Part shown: piece by piece, positions 17,273-26,317 of the stretch | Position numbering within the stretch: position 1 is the stretch's first letter | Layout: each line of letters begins with the position of its first letter | NCBI GenBank assembly: GCA_019116445.1 | Contig: DXBP01000032.1 | Coordinates: forward strand, 1-61,218 | Origin: Candidatus Gemmiger excrementigallinarum | GTDB taxonomy: Bacteria > Bacillota > Clostridia > Oscillospirales > Ruminococcaceae | Length of the DNA: 61,218 bases | Direction: 5' to 3' | Translations under genes and position numbers: made by a program | Notes under the pieces: model-generated | The model's input: only the letters and a program-made list of their open reading frames with translations | What the model was told of the DNA's origin: nothing | Databases searched by the model: none

Positions 17273-18898
17273 TCAGTCCTCTTCAATCTTCAGGCTGCCA
17301 TCGGGCATACGGCGGAAGTGACGCAGGTATTCCCACGCCAGGCGGCAGTCCTCGGGGTTGCTGTCGTGCCCTTTGCCCTCCACCAGCGTATAGTTGTAAA
17401 GGTTCAGGGGCTTTTCGTCCCGGCTGAAAAAGCGGTGGGTGGTTACCTTGCGGGTGGGGAACTGGGGATTGGGGTACCGTTCTTCTATCACATCGCCGGG
17501 CACGCCCACGCCGCAGCTTTCGGGGGTGGCAAGGTAGGGGGTTTCTTTGCAGGGAATGTTGTTGTAGGACTTCCACCAGTCATAGGCAACCTGCTGACCG
17601 CTGCCGCGCACGGCAGGATACTCTACATCACGGCTGCCGTAGACGTACCATACCGGCATACGGTAGTCGTATTGCAGTTTTTTGGCCCCGGCTACGGTAA
17701 AGCACTTCATGTTGCGGTCCTGGCAGAAGCGGGTGTTGTTGGCAAAAACCGCTGCGACTTTTTCGGGGTTGGTCATGGCAAAGACCTGGCTCATGGCCGA
17801 ACCGTTGGAGAACCCCGCCATATAGATGCGTGTTTCATCCACGGCATAGGTCTGCTTCATGTGTTCGATCAGAGCGTTCAGATAGGCGATGTCGTCGTAC
17901 TGGTCGTCGGCCATCTCCATGTTCCAGCCCCAGTGGGAGGAACACCAGGGGAATACCAGCAAAAAGCCCTTTTCCTCGGCTACCTGGTGGAATTTGGTGG
18001 TGTTGGCCATGTTGCCGGGGGTATCGGCGCCGCCGTGGTTGAAGATGACCAGCGGTACTTTCCGGTAGGGGTCCCGGCGCACGGCTTCGGGCACATACTC
18101 AAACCAGGTATGGGCCAGACCGTTGTTGTCGCCCAGGGTGGTATCATCCTCGTGGATGATGAATTTGTACTCATCCCGTACCAGGCGGAAGTCCATAACG
18201 CCGTATTCGGTGGTGTTGGGGCGGCATACACGGGAGAAGAGAACATCCCAACCGGTGGTGAGCAATGCGGCCAGCGAATCAGGGGCATTGCCCTCGGGCA
18301 GCCGCACAAACTGGGCGGGGTTGGTTTTGTTGTAATGCAGGTCCCCTTCGCAGGCGTTGACGCGGTTCAACAGCCGGAAAAAATCTGCCGAAGTTTCATC
18401 GGCGTTCCACAACACTGCCGAAACGGAGGCATCTTTGGTGTGGCAGGGCACGGCGGGGTGAAGGCTGCCACCCACCGACAGGATGCCCGCTACGTTGACC
18501 GGGGTGCAGGCGGCGATGCTCTGGGCCAGGCTGGCGCCGGTGCCGATGCCGGCCAGATACCGGGCATTGTGCATATTGTGGTAGATGCCGCTGTCCCGGA
18601 AATCCGGCATATAGTGGAACAGGCGCAGCATCTCGTTGACGTCAGCCAGATCCCTGCCCATAGGGTCGGCGTCCCAGCGGCCGTCCAACGGATTGGGAAA
18701 GAGCAGTACCAGGCGCCGGTAGTCTGCCATTTGGCAGAAAGCCTCGTCCTGCAGCAGCGCTTCCAGCGGTTCGGGGCTGCTGCTCTCCCGCAGGATGGTG
18801 ACCAGGGTATTATCGTAGCAGCACAGCCGCTCCCCGGCGGGATACAGTACATACATGCTGCGGTTGATCTCAGGATATTCTTTCAGTTCCAGGCGCAT
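17273..18898 (-). CDS. Two-domain esterase: degenerate N-half, LpqC-like C-half
   Basis: 541 aa. Residues about 1-230 are a degenerate hydrolase-like half with YLAGIGTGASLAQSIA, where Gly about 119 occupies the nucleophile position. Residues about 260-541 form a PHB-depolymerase/LpqC-type esterase: IFNHGGADTPGN, nucleophile MAGFSNGSAMS (Ser about 364), Asp in YGSRDVEYP, His in EGKGHDSNPED (about 511). The inactive half resembles the GVGTG subtype of dead copy A, so an inactive and an active unit are fused here as they are paired elsewhere in the operon. There is no signal peptide. The gap to the next gene is 6 bp. Confidence 0.8.
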   Translation of the reverse strand: MRLELKEYPEINRSMYVLYPAGERLCCYDNTLVTILRESSSPEPLEALLQDEAFCQMADYRRLVLLFPNPLDGRWDADPMGRDLADVNEMLRLFHYMPDFRDSGIYHNMHNARYLAGIGTGASLAQSIAACTPVNVAGILSVGGSLHPAVPCHTKDASVSAVLWNADETSADFFRLLNRVNACEGDLHYNKTNPAQFVRLPEGNAPDSLAALLTTGWDVLFSRVCRPNTTEYGVMDFRLVRDEYKFIIHEDDTTLGDNNGLAHTWFEYVPEAVRRDPYRKVPLVIFNHGGADTPGNMANTTKFHQVAEEKGFLLVFPWCSSHWGWNMEMADDQYDDIAYLNALIEHMKQTYAVDETRIYMAGFSNGSAMSQVFAMTNPEKVAAVFANNTRFCQDRNMKCFTVAGAKKLQYDYRMPVWYVYGSRDVEYPAVRGSGQQVAYDWWKSYNNIPCKETPYLATPESCGVGVPGDVIEERYPNPQFPTRKVTTHRFFSRDEKPLNLYNYTLVEGKGHDSNPEDCRLAWEYLRHFRRMPDGSLKIEED

Positions 18899-18910
18899 AG
18901 GGAGCCTCCT

Positions 18911-20080
18911 TTACAGTTCCAGGCCTTCGTAGGTCAGATCGCGGATGGTGGGATGGATCTCGCTGTAAGCCTCCAGCATACCCAGGATCTGGTGGGCGTA
19001 ATACAGGCACAGGTGGTTTGCGGGGTCCACCAGGGAGAAAGCCCCGGCTGCGCCGTCCCAGCCGAATTCCCCCACGGGGCTTTTGGCTTTGGTGCCGTCC
19101 ATCAGGGTGCGTACGCCCAGGCCGTAGCCATAGCCGTCTTTGCCGCATTTGGCAAAGTCCGCCAGCTGCTGCTCGTTGAGCCAGTTGCGGCTCATCAGGG
19201 CGATGGATTCGGGTTTCAGGATGCGCCGGCCATTGGCACCCACGCCGCCGTTGGCCAGGGCGTCCAGGACTTTGCTGTACTCGTCCACCGTGGTGCACAG
19301 TCCGGCACCGCCGCTCTCATAATTCTTGGTGAAGCGGTAGGCCATGGTCTGGTCCGGCCGGATCTCGCCGGTGTTCCAGTCCTTGGCGTACTGGGCGGCC
19401 AGGCGGTCTTCCGCCCCGGCAGGGACCTGATAGTACATCTCGGTAATGCCCAGCGGGGCAAAAAGATTCTCCTGCATATACCGGCCAAAGGTCATGCCGG
19501 TGACCACTTCCACCACGGCAGCCAGCACATCATGGCCCAGCGCGTAGGAATACCGGGTGCCCGGTTCGCAGATCAGCGGCATTTCAGCCATGGCTGTTAC
19601 GATTTCCCGTGTACCGGCTTCGCCGTGACTCTGTTCCACCACCCGCCGGATGGGTTCAGCACCCAGGTCATAACTCAGCCCGGCCGTCATGGACATCAGA
19701 TCGTGAATACGGATCTTATTCCGGGCAGGGCGCAGGGGGGATTGGCGGGTAGGCCAGGGCTGGGGAAATTCCCCGATGCGGAAATCGGTGGCATACTGCA
19801 TGGAGGAGAAAGTGGGCAGATATTGCTCCAGACAATCGTCAAGGCCCAGGCGGCCCTGTTCGATCAGCTGCATGACGCCGGTGACGGTAATGACTTTGGA
19901 GGCGGAGTAAATGTTGTACAGATCCTTGGCCGATACCGGCACCTTGCCTTCGTAATCATGACTGCCCAGCATACAGCGGTATACTTCCCGGTGGTCTTTG
20001 GTGATTTTCAGATCCAGGCCGTGCACCCCGTAGTTGGACTCCAGGGTCTTCAGGTAGGCGGTCAGCTTGGAAAAATCCAT
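18911..20080 (-). CDS. Beta-lactamase-fold serine hydrolase (family VIII esterase-like)
   Basis: 389 aa. The class C beta-lactamase/family VIII carboxylesterase fold is clear: YSASKVITVTG carries the SxxK catalytic pair (Ser about 59, Lys about 62), RIHDLMSMTAGLSYD follows, and ICEPGTRYSYALGHDVLAAV holds the catalytic Tyr region. The C-terminus has GEFGWDGAAGAFSLVDP, in the place of the KTG-like motif. With no signal peptide it is more likely an intracellular esterase than a peptidoglycan enzyme. It fits the ester-cleaving theme of the operon; beta-lactamase activity is not implied. Confidence 0.87.
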   Translation of the reverse strand: MDFSKLTAYLKTLESNYGVHGLDLKITKDHREVYRCMLGSHDYEGKVPVSAKDLYNIYSASKVITVTGVMQLIEQGRLGLDDCLEQYLPTFSSMQYATDFRIGEFPQPWPTRQSPLRPARNKIRIHDLMSMTAGLSYDLGAEPIRRVVEQSHGEAGTREIVTAMAEMPLICEPGTRYSYALGHDVLAAVVEVVTGMTFGRYMQENLFAPLGITEMYYQVPAGAEDRLAAQYAKDWNTGEIRPDQTMAYRFTKNYESGGAGLCTTVDEYSKVLDALANGGVGANGRRILKPESIALMSRNWLNEQQLADFAKCGKDGYGYGLGVRTLMDGTKAKSPVGEFGWDGAAGAFSLVDPANHLCLYYAHQILGMLEAYSEIHPTIRDLTYEGLEL

Positions 20081-20106
20081 GGTCCTCTTCCTTTCGATTC
20101 GGGGGT

Positions 20107-21630
20107 TCAGCGGGGAATCTCCTTATATTCCAGGTAACGGAAATTCTCGGGGAAAATCTTGCCGTAGAGAAGTTCGCGGATCAGGTCTGCCATGTTGGCC
20201 GACAGGGTGCTGAAATGGTCGGTGATGTAGAGGACATCGTCACAGGCAGAAACCTGCAGATTGAGCAGATAACGGCAGAACCATTCGGCGCTGACCAGCA
20301 GTTCGCCGCCGCGGTGGAGTGCCTCGCAGTACATACTGCGCAGGTCGTTGTCGATCACGCAGCCGATGCTGCCGCGGGCAAATTGCAGGTGCCGGCCGTC
20401 TTTCAGGACCAGTTCGGCGGTCAGGGTATCGGCGGCGGGGTGGTATTCGGCACCGCATACCCAGGCCAGAAAACGCAGCGGAACGCAGATGTATTCCCCC
20501 CGCACCTTCTGGCCGCCGTTCAGGCCATGGTACTTCAGCTTCTGCCATTTGACTGCCGGTACAGGCATGGGAACAATCTCGTTGTGGAACCAGGCGTTGT
20601 CGGAGCCGGCGGCAAAGGCCACTGCGAAGGCATCCCCGGTACGGGGCAGGCGGGTTTCGGTCTTTTCAATGGAGCCATCGGGATTGCGCCGCAGGCCGGA
20701 GAAGAAATAATCCCAGTAGAGGAAGGCTTCGTCCAGGGTCTGGCCATGGTCGCGGTTCTTGATGTCGTGGTACACCACATCGCCTTTGGCGCCGGTGTAA
20801 AAGGCAAAGTTGTTTTCCCCCACAATGCTGATCCGGGGCAGCTTTTCACATTCATTCAGCTGCATCCAGTAGAAGCGGTTGAACCGGTTCAGCAGCATCT
20901 TGCTGTAAGCGGTGTCCGGCGGGGTGCCGTTGGTTTCGGGGCGGGCCTGCCACACCGGCAGCGGGCCGGCGGTGTTTTTCAGCGCCCCTTCCGGGGTAAA
21001 AAGCATCTCCAGCTGGGTGGGACCGCCGGAACCGGCGGCGCCGGCCAGCATATCGCCGTAATACCGGCAGAACTGACCGGTCATTAGGTTGCCGGCGGAC
21101 ATACCCTGCATATAAATGCGGCCTTTGTCGATGTTGAATTTTTCCTGCATCGCTTCGATCAGGCCCTTGAGGAAGTTCAGGTCGTGATTCTTCCGGTAGT
21201 CCTTGGGTACCGGCGCCAGATCCAATCCGGCGAAGAAATCGGGGGTGGGGCGGTCAAACATTCCTTCCACCTGCCAGATGCGGGCCTGGTGAGCATCGGG
21301 AAATACACAGATGAATCCTTCCCGGTCGGCCAGCATCGTCCAGGAAGTGTAGATGGCCTGGCCCCAGCCAGTCATCAGACCGCCGTGATTGCTTACGACC
21401 AGGGGGACCGGTTTGCTGCCGTCATAGCTGGCGGGAACGTATTCATACCAGCAGTCGGTCAGACCGTCCCCGGCCAGGGTACCGGTACATTCCACCAGGC
21501 GCTCGGGATAGGGCTGGGAGTTGTTGCCGTTTTCGTTGACGACCATGTCACTGCCTTTGATGGCCTCGGGCAGATATTCGCGGTTGGCGTCGTTGGGCGT
21601 GCCGGCCCGCAGGAATACTTTGTTTTCCAT
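20107..21630 (-). CDS. CE1/PHB-depolymerase-like esterase with CuAO-like C-terminus, paralogue 4
   Basis: 507 aa from ATG 21630; the preceding in-frame ATG lies inside the ribosome site GTGAGG. It shares RAGTPNDANREYLPEAIKGS and VNENGNNSQPYPERL with its siblings. Nucleophile MQGMSAGNLM (Ser about 178, the only copy with Ala instead of Met after Ser), catalytic His in NRDHGQTLDEAF, and a C-terminal stalk-like domain from KVRGEYICVPLRFLAWVCGA onwards. Paralogues 4 and 5 are adjacent (8 bp gap), which suggests tandem duplication. Cytoplasmic esterase of unknown substrate. Confidence 0.8.
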   Translation of the reverse strand: MENKVFLRAGTPNDANREYLPEAIKGSDMVVNENGNNSQPYPERLVECTGTLAGDGLTDCWYEYVPASYDGSKPVPLVVSNHGGLMTGWGQAIYTSWTMLADREGFICVFPDAHQARIWQVEGMFDRPTPDFFAGLDLAPVPKDYRKNHDLNFLKGLIEAMQEKFNIDKGRIYMQGMSAGNLMTGQFCRYYGDMLAGAAGSGGPTQLEMLFTPEGALKNTAGPLPVWQARPETNGTPPDTAYSKMLLNRFNRFYWMQLNECEKLPRISIVGENNFAFYTGAKGDVVYHDIKNRDHGQTLDEAFLYWDYFFSGLRRNPDGSIEKTETRLPRTGDAFAVAFAAGSDNAWFHNEIVPMPVPAVKWQKLKYHGLNGGQKVRGEYICVPLRFLAWVCGAEYHPAADTLTAELVLKDGRHLQFARGSIGCVIDNDLRSMYCEALHRGGELLVSAEWFCRYLLNLQVSACDDVLYITDHFSTLSANMADLIRELLYGKIFPENFRYLEYKEIPR

Positions 21631-21638
21631 AACAAACC

Positions 21639-23165
21639 TCACTTTTCAAGTTTCAGGGCGTCGTAGTCCGGAAGAACGCCTCCGCCGCGCAGAAGATCGC
21701 GGATCAGGTCGGCCATATTGCAGGAAAGTTCGGCAAAATGGTCGGTGGCATATACAACGCCGTCACATTCGCTGACCGTCATGTGGAACAGCGCACGGCA
21801 GAACCATTCGATGCTCACCAGCAACTGCCCTTCGCGGTGCAGGGCCTCGCAGTACATACTGCGCAGGTCGTTGTCGATCAGGCAGCCGATGCTGCCCCGG
21901 GCAAACTGCAGCCGGCGTCCGTCTGCAAGTTGCATCTCGGCGGTCAGGGTATCCGCAGCGTAACACAGCGCAGCCCCGAAAAACTCTGCCAGCAGGGAAA
22001 GTGGTACCATGCAGTAGCGGCCGTTGACTTTCTGGCCGCCATTGAGGCCGTGGTATTTCAGCTTTTCCCAGGGGCGGGCGGCTGCGGTCATGGGTCGGAT
22101 GCAGTTGTTCACCCAGGCGTTGGTGCAGTCCGTGGCCACGGCCAGGGCACGGCTGTCGCCAGTACGGGGCAGATTGCCCGGCCCGCAAACCACGGTGCCG
22201 TCCGCCTTGCGGCGTGTGCCGGAAAACAGGTAGTTCCAGACCAGGGCGGCATCGTCCAGGGTTTGGCCATGGTCCCGGTTCTTGATGTCCAGGTAGACCA
22301 TGTCTGCTTTTTCCCCGTGGTAAAAAGCCAGATTGTTTTCGCCCTCAATGCGGATCTGCGGTATCGGGCTGCAGCCGTTGCGTTTCATCCAGTAGTAGCG
22401 GTTGTACTTGTTCACGTAGAGGGAATCTGCTTTGACGGGGGGAATGTCGTTGTTTTCTGGCCGGGATTGCCATACCGGCAGGCAGGGGTCCCCGTTTTTC
22501 AGTGTGCCGTCGGGGGTAAAAAGCTGGTCGGTGAAGGTGGAACAGCCGGACCCGGCAGCCCCGGCCAGAAGATGGGCGAACTGGCGGGCGAAAAGGGAGG
22601 TCATCAGGTTGCCCATGGACATACCCTGCAGGTAGATCCGCTCGGGATCGATGTTGTATTTTTGCTCCATCCGCCGGATCACGCCAAGGATCCGCTGTAC
22701 GTCGTAATTTTCCAGGTCATCATCGGGTGCCTGGGCGGCTTCCGGGGGTGGGGCTTCGTTTTCGTGCGTGCCGTCGGAACCGTCAAAGCGCCATTGGCCC
22801 CACTTGACGCACCAGACCCGTTTGCGGCAGGCATCGGGAAAGGCAACGATAAAACCGTGAACTTCGGCCATCATGGTCCAGGAAGTGTATATGGCCTGGC
22901 CCCAGCCGGTCATCATGCCGCCGTGAAGCGAAACCACCAGCGGGGTCTTTTGCGTGGAGTCGTAACTGGCAGGCACGTACTCATACCAGGTGTCGGAGGC
23001 GCCGCCGGGGGTCAGGGCTTCGTGAAATTCTTTCAGCCGTGGGGGATAGGGTTGGGAGTTGTTGCCGTTTTCGTTGACAACGATGTCGCTGCCTTTGATT
23101 TTTTCCGGCAGGTATTCCCGGTTGTTGTCATCGGGGGTGCCTGCACGCAGAAGGATTTCCTGCAT
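21639..23165 (-). CDS. CE1/PHB-depolymerase-like esterase with CuAO-like C-terminus, paralogue 5
   Basis: 508 aa. RAGTPDDNNREYLPEKIKGS and VNENGNNSQPYPPRL identify the family. Esterase domain: SLHGGMMTGWGQ, nucleophile LQGMSMGNLM (Ser about 183), NRDHGQTLDDAA with the catalytic His. It has a longer acidic cap insert than its siblings (about 125-152, with EAPPPEAAQAPDDD), likely to change access to the active site. The C-terminal domain starts near GGQKVNGRYCMVPLSLLAE. No signal peptide. It follows an esterase-D-like gene by 18 bp. Confidence 0.8.
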   Translation of the reverse strand: MQEILLRAGTPDDNNREYLPEKIKGSDIVVNENGNNSQPYPPRLKEFHEALTPGGASDTWYEYVPASYDSTQKTPLVVSLHGGMMTGWGQAIYTSWTMMAEVHGFIVAFPDACRKRVWCVKWGQWRFDGSDGTHENEAPPPEAAQAPDDDLENYDVQRILGVIRRMEQKYNIDPERIYLQGMSMGNLMTSLFARQFAHLLAGAAGSGCSTFTDQLFTPDGTLKNGDPCLPVWQSRPENNDIPPVKADSLYVNKYNRYYWMKRNGCSPIPQIRIEGENNLAFYHGEKADMVYLDIKNRDHGQTLDDAALVWNYLFSGTRRKADGTVVCGPGNLPRTGDSRALAVATDCTNAWVNNCIRPMTAAARPWEKLKYHGLNGGQKVNGRYCMVPLSLLAEFFGAALCYAADTLTAEMQLADGRRLQFARGSIGCLIDNDLRSMYCEALHREGQLLVSIEWFCRALFHMTVSECDGVVYATDHFAELSCNMADLIRDLLRGGGVLPDYDALKLEK

Positions 23166-23183
23166 ATCGTCTGCCTCCCTGCC

Positions 23184-24020
23184 TCAGAACGGATTGCCGC
23201 CGTTTTCGGTCAGGCCAAAGAAGGTAAGAGCCTCCTGAATGGCCAGGTCCCAAAACCGCCACTCGTGTTTGTAGCCTGGGCGGGTGAACCAGTAGGCATC
23301 CAGGCCGATTTGCTCCGCATGGGTCCTGAATTCGCAGAACAGTTTGTACAGCAGGGCGTCATCCTCTCCGCAGGCAAACATCAGGCGGGGCAATTCCCCG
23401 GTGCGGGCTTTCTCGTCCAGGATGGCCCAGACGTTTTCGTTGGAATGCAGGAAGGCATCCAGCCCGCCCGCGTTGAGCAGGGTGGTGCGGGTACGCTCGT
23501 CGTTGGTGTTCAGCATGGGGCAGCTGTTGTCGGGCGTCATCCGGGTCAGATCCATAGGGATGGCAGACAGTACTGCCGCAGCTGCAAATTTTTCGGGATG
23601 ATTTACCGCGTATTTGATGGTGCCCCGGCCGCCCATACTCAGCCCGGCAATGAAGTTGTCCTCCCGGCGGGAAGAAACCGGCAGCCAGCCGTAGACCAGC
23701 GGCATCAGTTCTTCGGTGAGGTAATCGTACATATTGAAGCCCAGCATGAAGTCTTTCCAGTTGGAGTAGTTGGAGTTCAGGGCCGAGGGCATCACTACCA
23801 CAAGATTCTTTTCGGCGGCATACATTTCGATGTTGGTTTTGCGCACCCAGTCGGTGTGGTCACCGTAGGTGCCGTGGAGCAGCCACAGCACCTTGTACTT
23901 TTTGCCGCTGCCGTAGAAGTCCGCCGGTGTTACGCCGCGGGGCTTGTCCGGCAGGATCACGGTGATCTGGGTGTTGTTGTTCAGATACTGGCTTTCGTAG
24001 GTGTAGGTCAGAATAGACAT
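23184..24020 (-). CDS. Esterase-D-like esterase (active site intact)
   Basis: 278 aa from ATG 24020 (GGGAGGAG upstream); the longer frame has no ribosome site. Alpha/beta-hydrolase: YLNNNTQITVILPDKPRGVT, VLWLLHGTYGDHTDW, nucleophile FIAGLSMGGRGTIKYA (Ser about 128), an Asp in ACGEDDALLY and the catalytic His in PGYKHEWRFWD. It belongs to the same broad family as 15541-16368 but is a distinct branch, without the ADRPxDYRYP signature. A 99-bp gap containing a hairpin separates it from the sucrose phosphorylase gene. Confidence 0.87.
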   Translation of the reverse strand: MSILTYTYESQYLNNNTQITVILPDKPRGVTPADFYGSGKKYKVLWLLHGTYGDHTDWVRKTNIEMYAAEKNLVVVMPSALNSNYSNWKDFMLGFNMYDYLTEELMPLVYGWLPVSSRREDNFIAGLSMGGRGTIKYAVNHPEKFAAAAVLSAIPMDLTRMTPDNSCPMLNTNDERTRTTLLNAGGLDAFLHSNENVWAILDEKARTGELPRLMFACGEDDALLYKLFCEFRTHAEQIGLDAYWFTRPGYKHEWRFWDLAIQEALTFFGLTENGGNPF

Positions 24021-24063
24021 GGCGGCTCCTCCCGTTGGTTTTTCTTTTGGGTCGATCATTGCC

Positions 24064-24100
24064 CCGGGCCGCCGATCTGTTCCTCACAGCGGCGGCCCGG
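24064..24100 (-). promoter_or_regulatory. Intra-operon GC hairpin after sucrose phosphorylase
   Basis: The arms CCGGGCCGCCG (24064-24074) and CGGCGGCCCGG (24090-24100) form an 11-bp perfect stem in the only sizeable gap near the start of the operon. No T run follows on the minus strand, so it looks like an mRNA-stability or processing element that sets upstream and downstream expression apart, not a terminator. Confidence 0.45.
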
Positions 24101-24119
24101 TTCTGGCAGATATGCAGGT

Positions 24120-25589
24120 TCAGCTTTCCTGGCGGAAGCGTTCGGTAACGGTATCCCCCTTGCGTTCGGTGATCCGGAAGCATTTGTCTTTGAAGTCGGC
24201 GTCCAGGGTGGCGGCGCAGTCACCATTGCGCCAGGTGATATGCAGCATACCGTTGCTGCCGTCCTGGTCGATCTCGATGGTGCCGTTGAAGGCGGGGCAG
24301 CTGTTGCGGAACCGCAGCAGTTCCAGCAGCTGCTGCACCACCGGCTTTTGTGCCGCAGCCCGGATCTCGGGTTCGGTGAAGGAATGGCGGTTGACGGTAC
24401 GGGGATCGGTGTCGTTTTTTACACCCTCGATGTCGTTTTCGCCCGCCAGCAGGCCCACGTAGTACACCTGGGGTGTGCCCGGGGCAAAGAACTGCACCGC
24501 GCGGGCCAGCAGATAGGCCCGGTCATCGCAGCCCAGGGCCGAATAATAGGTGGTCATCATCTGGTACCGCTGGACCGGTTTGCCCGGTACCCGCACCACG
24601 GTGGGGAAGGGGATGTAGGGCTTGACGTCAGCAGTCAGACGGTCTACCAGTTCCTGGGTGGCGTCGATCTCTTCCTCGGTAAGCAGCCCTGCTACATCCA
24701 CCAGGCCGATGCCGTCGTGGGTATCCAGGGTGGTGAACTGCTTGCGGGGGCAGATGTTGAGCCAATGGATCAGCCGGTCGGTACGGCCGAAGTGCAGCCC
24801 GTGGAGCAGCAGCATCGGCAGAGCAAAGTCGTAGACCCAATAGCCCTTTTCGGCCATTTTTTGCTGGATGGTGTAGTTTTCATGGATCTCGGGCAGCATT
24901 TCGGCACCTGCCTCCCGCAACGGTTTCATGCCGATTTCCAGCACCTCCCAGATTTTCGGTTCCACAAAGAAGCAGGAAGTACCCGGCTCTTTGGAAGCGT
25001 AGGCAAAAGCGTCAAAGCGGACCAGAGGCACATGGGAAGCCAGGCGGCTCAGGTTGCGGCGGTAGTATTCCTGCGTGGGTTTGGCGTAGGGGTCAATGTC
25101 GATCTGTTCGCCAAAGAAGGTGTTCCACAGCCGGACCTGTTTGCCGTCTTTCCGGGTAAAGGTCAGGTAGGGGCCGCCGTCCTTGCGGCGGTACAGGGCG
25201 CTCAGTTCCGCTTCGGTAGGTTCCCCGTTGGGCCAGAAGGTGTCCCAGTGGATGAACATATCCTTGTAGGCGGAAGCATCGCCTTTCTCCATATAATCGC
25301 GGAATTCCTCGCTGCGGATGGAAACGTGGTTGAGCATGAAATCCGCCATCAGGTAGTAGCGGCTCCCCAGGCGGTCGATGTCCTCCCAGGTGCCGAATTC
25401 CGGCGCCACGGTGTCATAGTGGATGACCGCAAACCCGCGATCCCCCGAGGAGGGGAAGAAGGGCAGCACGTGTACGCCGCCAAAGGCATCGGGAAAATAT
25501 TGGTCCAGTACACGGTCCAGCTGTTTCAGGTCGCCGCCTAGGGTGTCGGCGTAGGTGATCAGCATGGCTTTGTTTTCAATTTTTTTCAT
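24120..25589 (-). CDS. gtfA: Sucrose phosphorylase (GH13_18)
   Basis: 489 aa from ATG 25589 (AAAGGA upstream), the normal length. It converts sucrose and phosphate to glucose-1-phosphate and fructose. Visible GH13_18 features: AMLITYADTLGGDLK, GGVHVLPFFPSSGDRGF, nucleophile Asp in RFDAFAYA, acid/base Glu in LPEIHENYT, transition-state Asp in LDTHDGIGLVDV, and VYYVGLLAGENDIE. It reads closely like streptococcal GtfA as I remember it. It is cytoplasmic and overlaps the 3' end of a serine-less esterase gene by 14 bp, so it is translationally coupled into the esterase operon. It is the only sugar-bond enzyme in the run and therefore points to sucrose as the core of the esterase substrates. A related GH13_18 specificity (glucosylglycerol or sucrose-6-phosphate) is possible. 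Confidence 0.92.
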   Translation of the reverse strand: MKKIENKAMLITYADTLGGDLKQLDRVLDQYFPDAFGGVHVLPFFPSSGDRGFAVIHYDTVAPEFGTWEDIDRLGSRYYLMADFMLNHVSIRSEEFRDYMEKGDASAYKDMFIHWDTFWPNGEPTEAELSALYRRKDGGPYLTFTRKDGKQVRLWNTFFGEQIDIDPYAKPTQEYYRRNLSRLASHVPLVRFDAFAYASKEPGTSCFFVEPKIWEVLEIGMKPLREAGAEMLPEIHENYTIQQKMAEKGYWVYDFALPMLLLHGLHFGRTDRLIHWLNICPRKQFTTLDTHDGIGLVDVAGLLTEEEIDATQELVDRLTADVKPYIPFPTVVRVPGKPVQRYQMMTTYYSALGCDDRAYLLARAVQFFAPGTPQVYYVGLLAGENDIEGVKNDTDPRTVNRHSFTEPEIRAAAQKPVVQQLLELLRFRNSCPAFNGTIEIDQDGSNGMLHITWRNGDCAATLDADFKDKCFRITERKGDTVTERFRQES

Positions 25590-26316
25590 GGCAGTCCTTT
25601 CCTTCATCACACAGCCAGCGCAGGCCGGCATCCCAAAGGGCTTCGGGGGTTCCGCCCAGGCAGGCCATGGTCTTGCACCGGTTGGCAAGATGCAGGCTGT
25701 CCTCCAGGGCGGGGAAATCTTCCTCACAGCCGATAAACAGTTCTTTCGGAGCGGGAGCTCCGGGGCGCAAAATATCCAGCCCGGAACCCCGTACGCCCTG
25801 CAGATCACCGAAAACCGCTTCCAGGTTGGGGCGGGTCAGGTGGGGCAGCGCCTCGCCCCGGGCCGCGGCTTCGCACAGGGCGGCTGCGTCAAACCGGCCG
25901 TTGACCACCATGCACTTGGCAAAGGCTTCAGGGTGGTTTGCGGCGTTCCAATATGCACCGTACGCGCCGCCGCCCGTGCCGCCCACATACTGGTGGAGGG
26001 GGTCCAACGGGAACAGGTGCCGGCAGATTCCGGGCAGTTCCCGGCGGACGAAGTCACCATACTTGCCGCCCCAGGGCAGGTCCATGCCGAAGGAGTGCAT
26101 CAGGGCGGGGCAGATGACAAACAGGCCCAGTTCGTTGCACAGCGCCTCCAGATTGTGCAGGGGGCGCAGGTCGGTGTCGTTGCCCCCGATGTCGTGCAGG
26201 AAGTACAGCGCCGGGTAGCTTTTTGTTTCCATCCGGGGCTGGTCGGGGAAGAACACCGTTGCCGAAAAACTTCCGCTGAGAGCGGTGGAAAGCGCGTTCA
26301 GTTCCAATACAGCCAT
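25576..26316 (-). CDS. Catalytically dead esterase-D-like protein (Ser to Gly), copy B
   Basis: 246 aa from ATG 26316 (GGAGGATC upstream). Paralogue of 14758-15525: MAVLELNALSTALSGSFSAT matches MAQIEMNALSVITCGSFSAR. The nucleophile elbow is VGGTGGGAYGAYWNA, with Gly about 115 in place of Ser. The C-terminal His block is missing (CLGGTPEALWDAGLRWL). It starts 1 bp after its active partner B and overlaps the sucrose phosphorylase start by 14 bp. The intact frame and the repeated pairing argue for a selected non-catalytic role, for example as a subunit. Confidence 0.8.
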   Translation of the reverse strand: MAVLELNALSTALSGSFSATVFFPDQPRMETKSYPALYFLHDIGGNDTDLRPLHNLEALCNELGLFVICPALMHSFGMDLPWGGKYGDFVRRELPGICRHLFPLDPLHQYVGGTGGGAYGAYWNAANHPEAFAKCMVVNGRFDAAALCEAAARGEALPHLTRPNLEAVFGDLQGVRGSGLDILRPGAPAPKELFIGCEEDFPALEDSLHLANRCKTMACLGGTPEALWDAGLRWLCDEGKDCHEKN

Positions 26317-26317
26317 C

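Noticed and set aside
18911-20080. Antibiotic-resistance beta-lactamase
   Set aside because: The fold is class C-like, but there is no signal peptide and the context is esterolytic, so a family VIII-type esterase is more likely. The same holds for 32231-33745.
11167-25541. Very long open frames (over 1200 codons) on the plus strand opposite the esterase operon
   Set aside because: They mirror the minus-strand genes codon for codon, are rich in His/Gly/Val/Gln from GC-biased third positions, lack ribosome sites and show no known domain. They are shadows of real genes.
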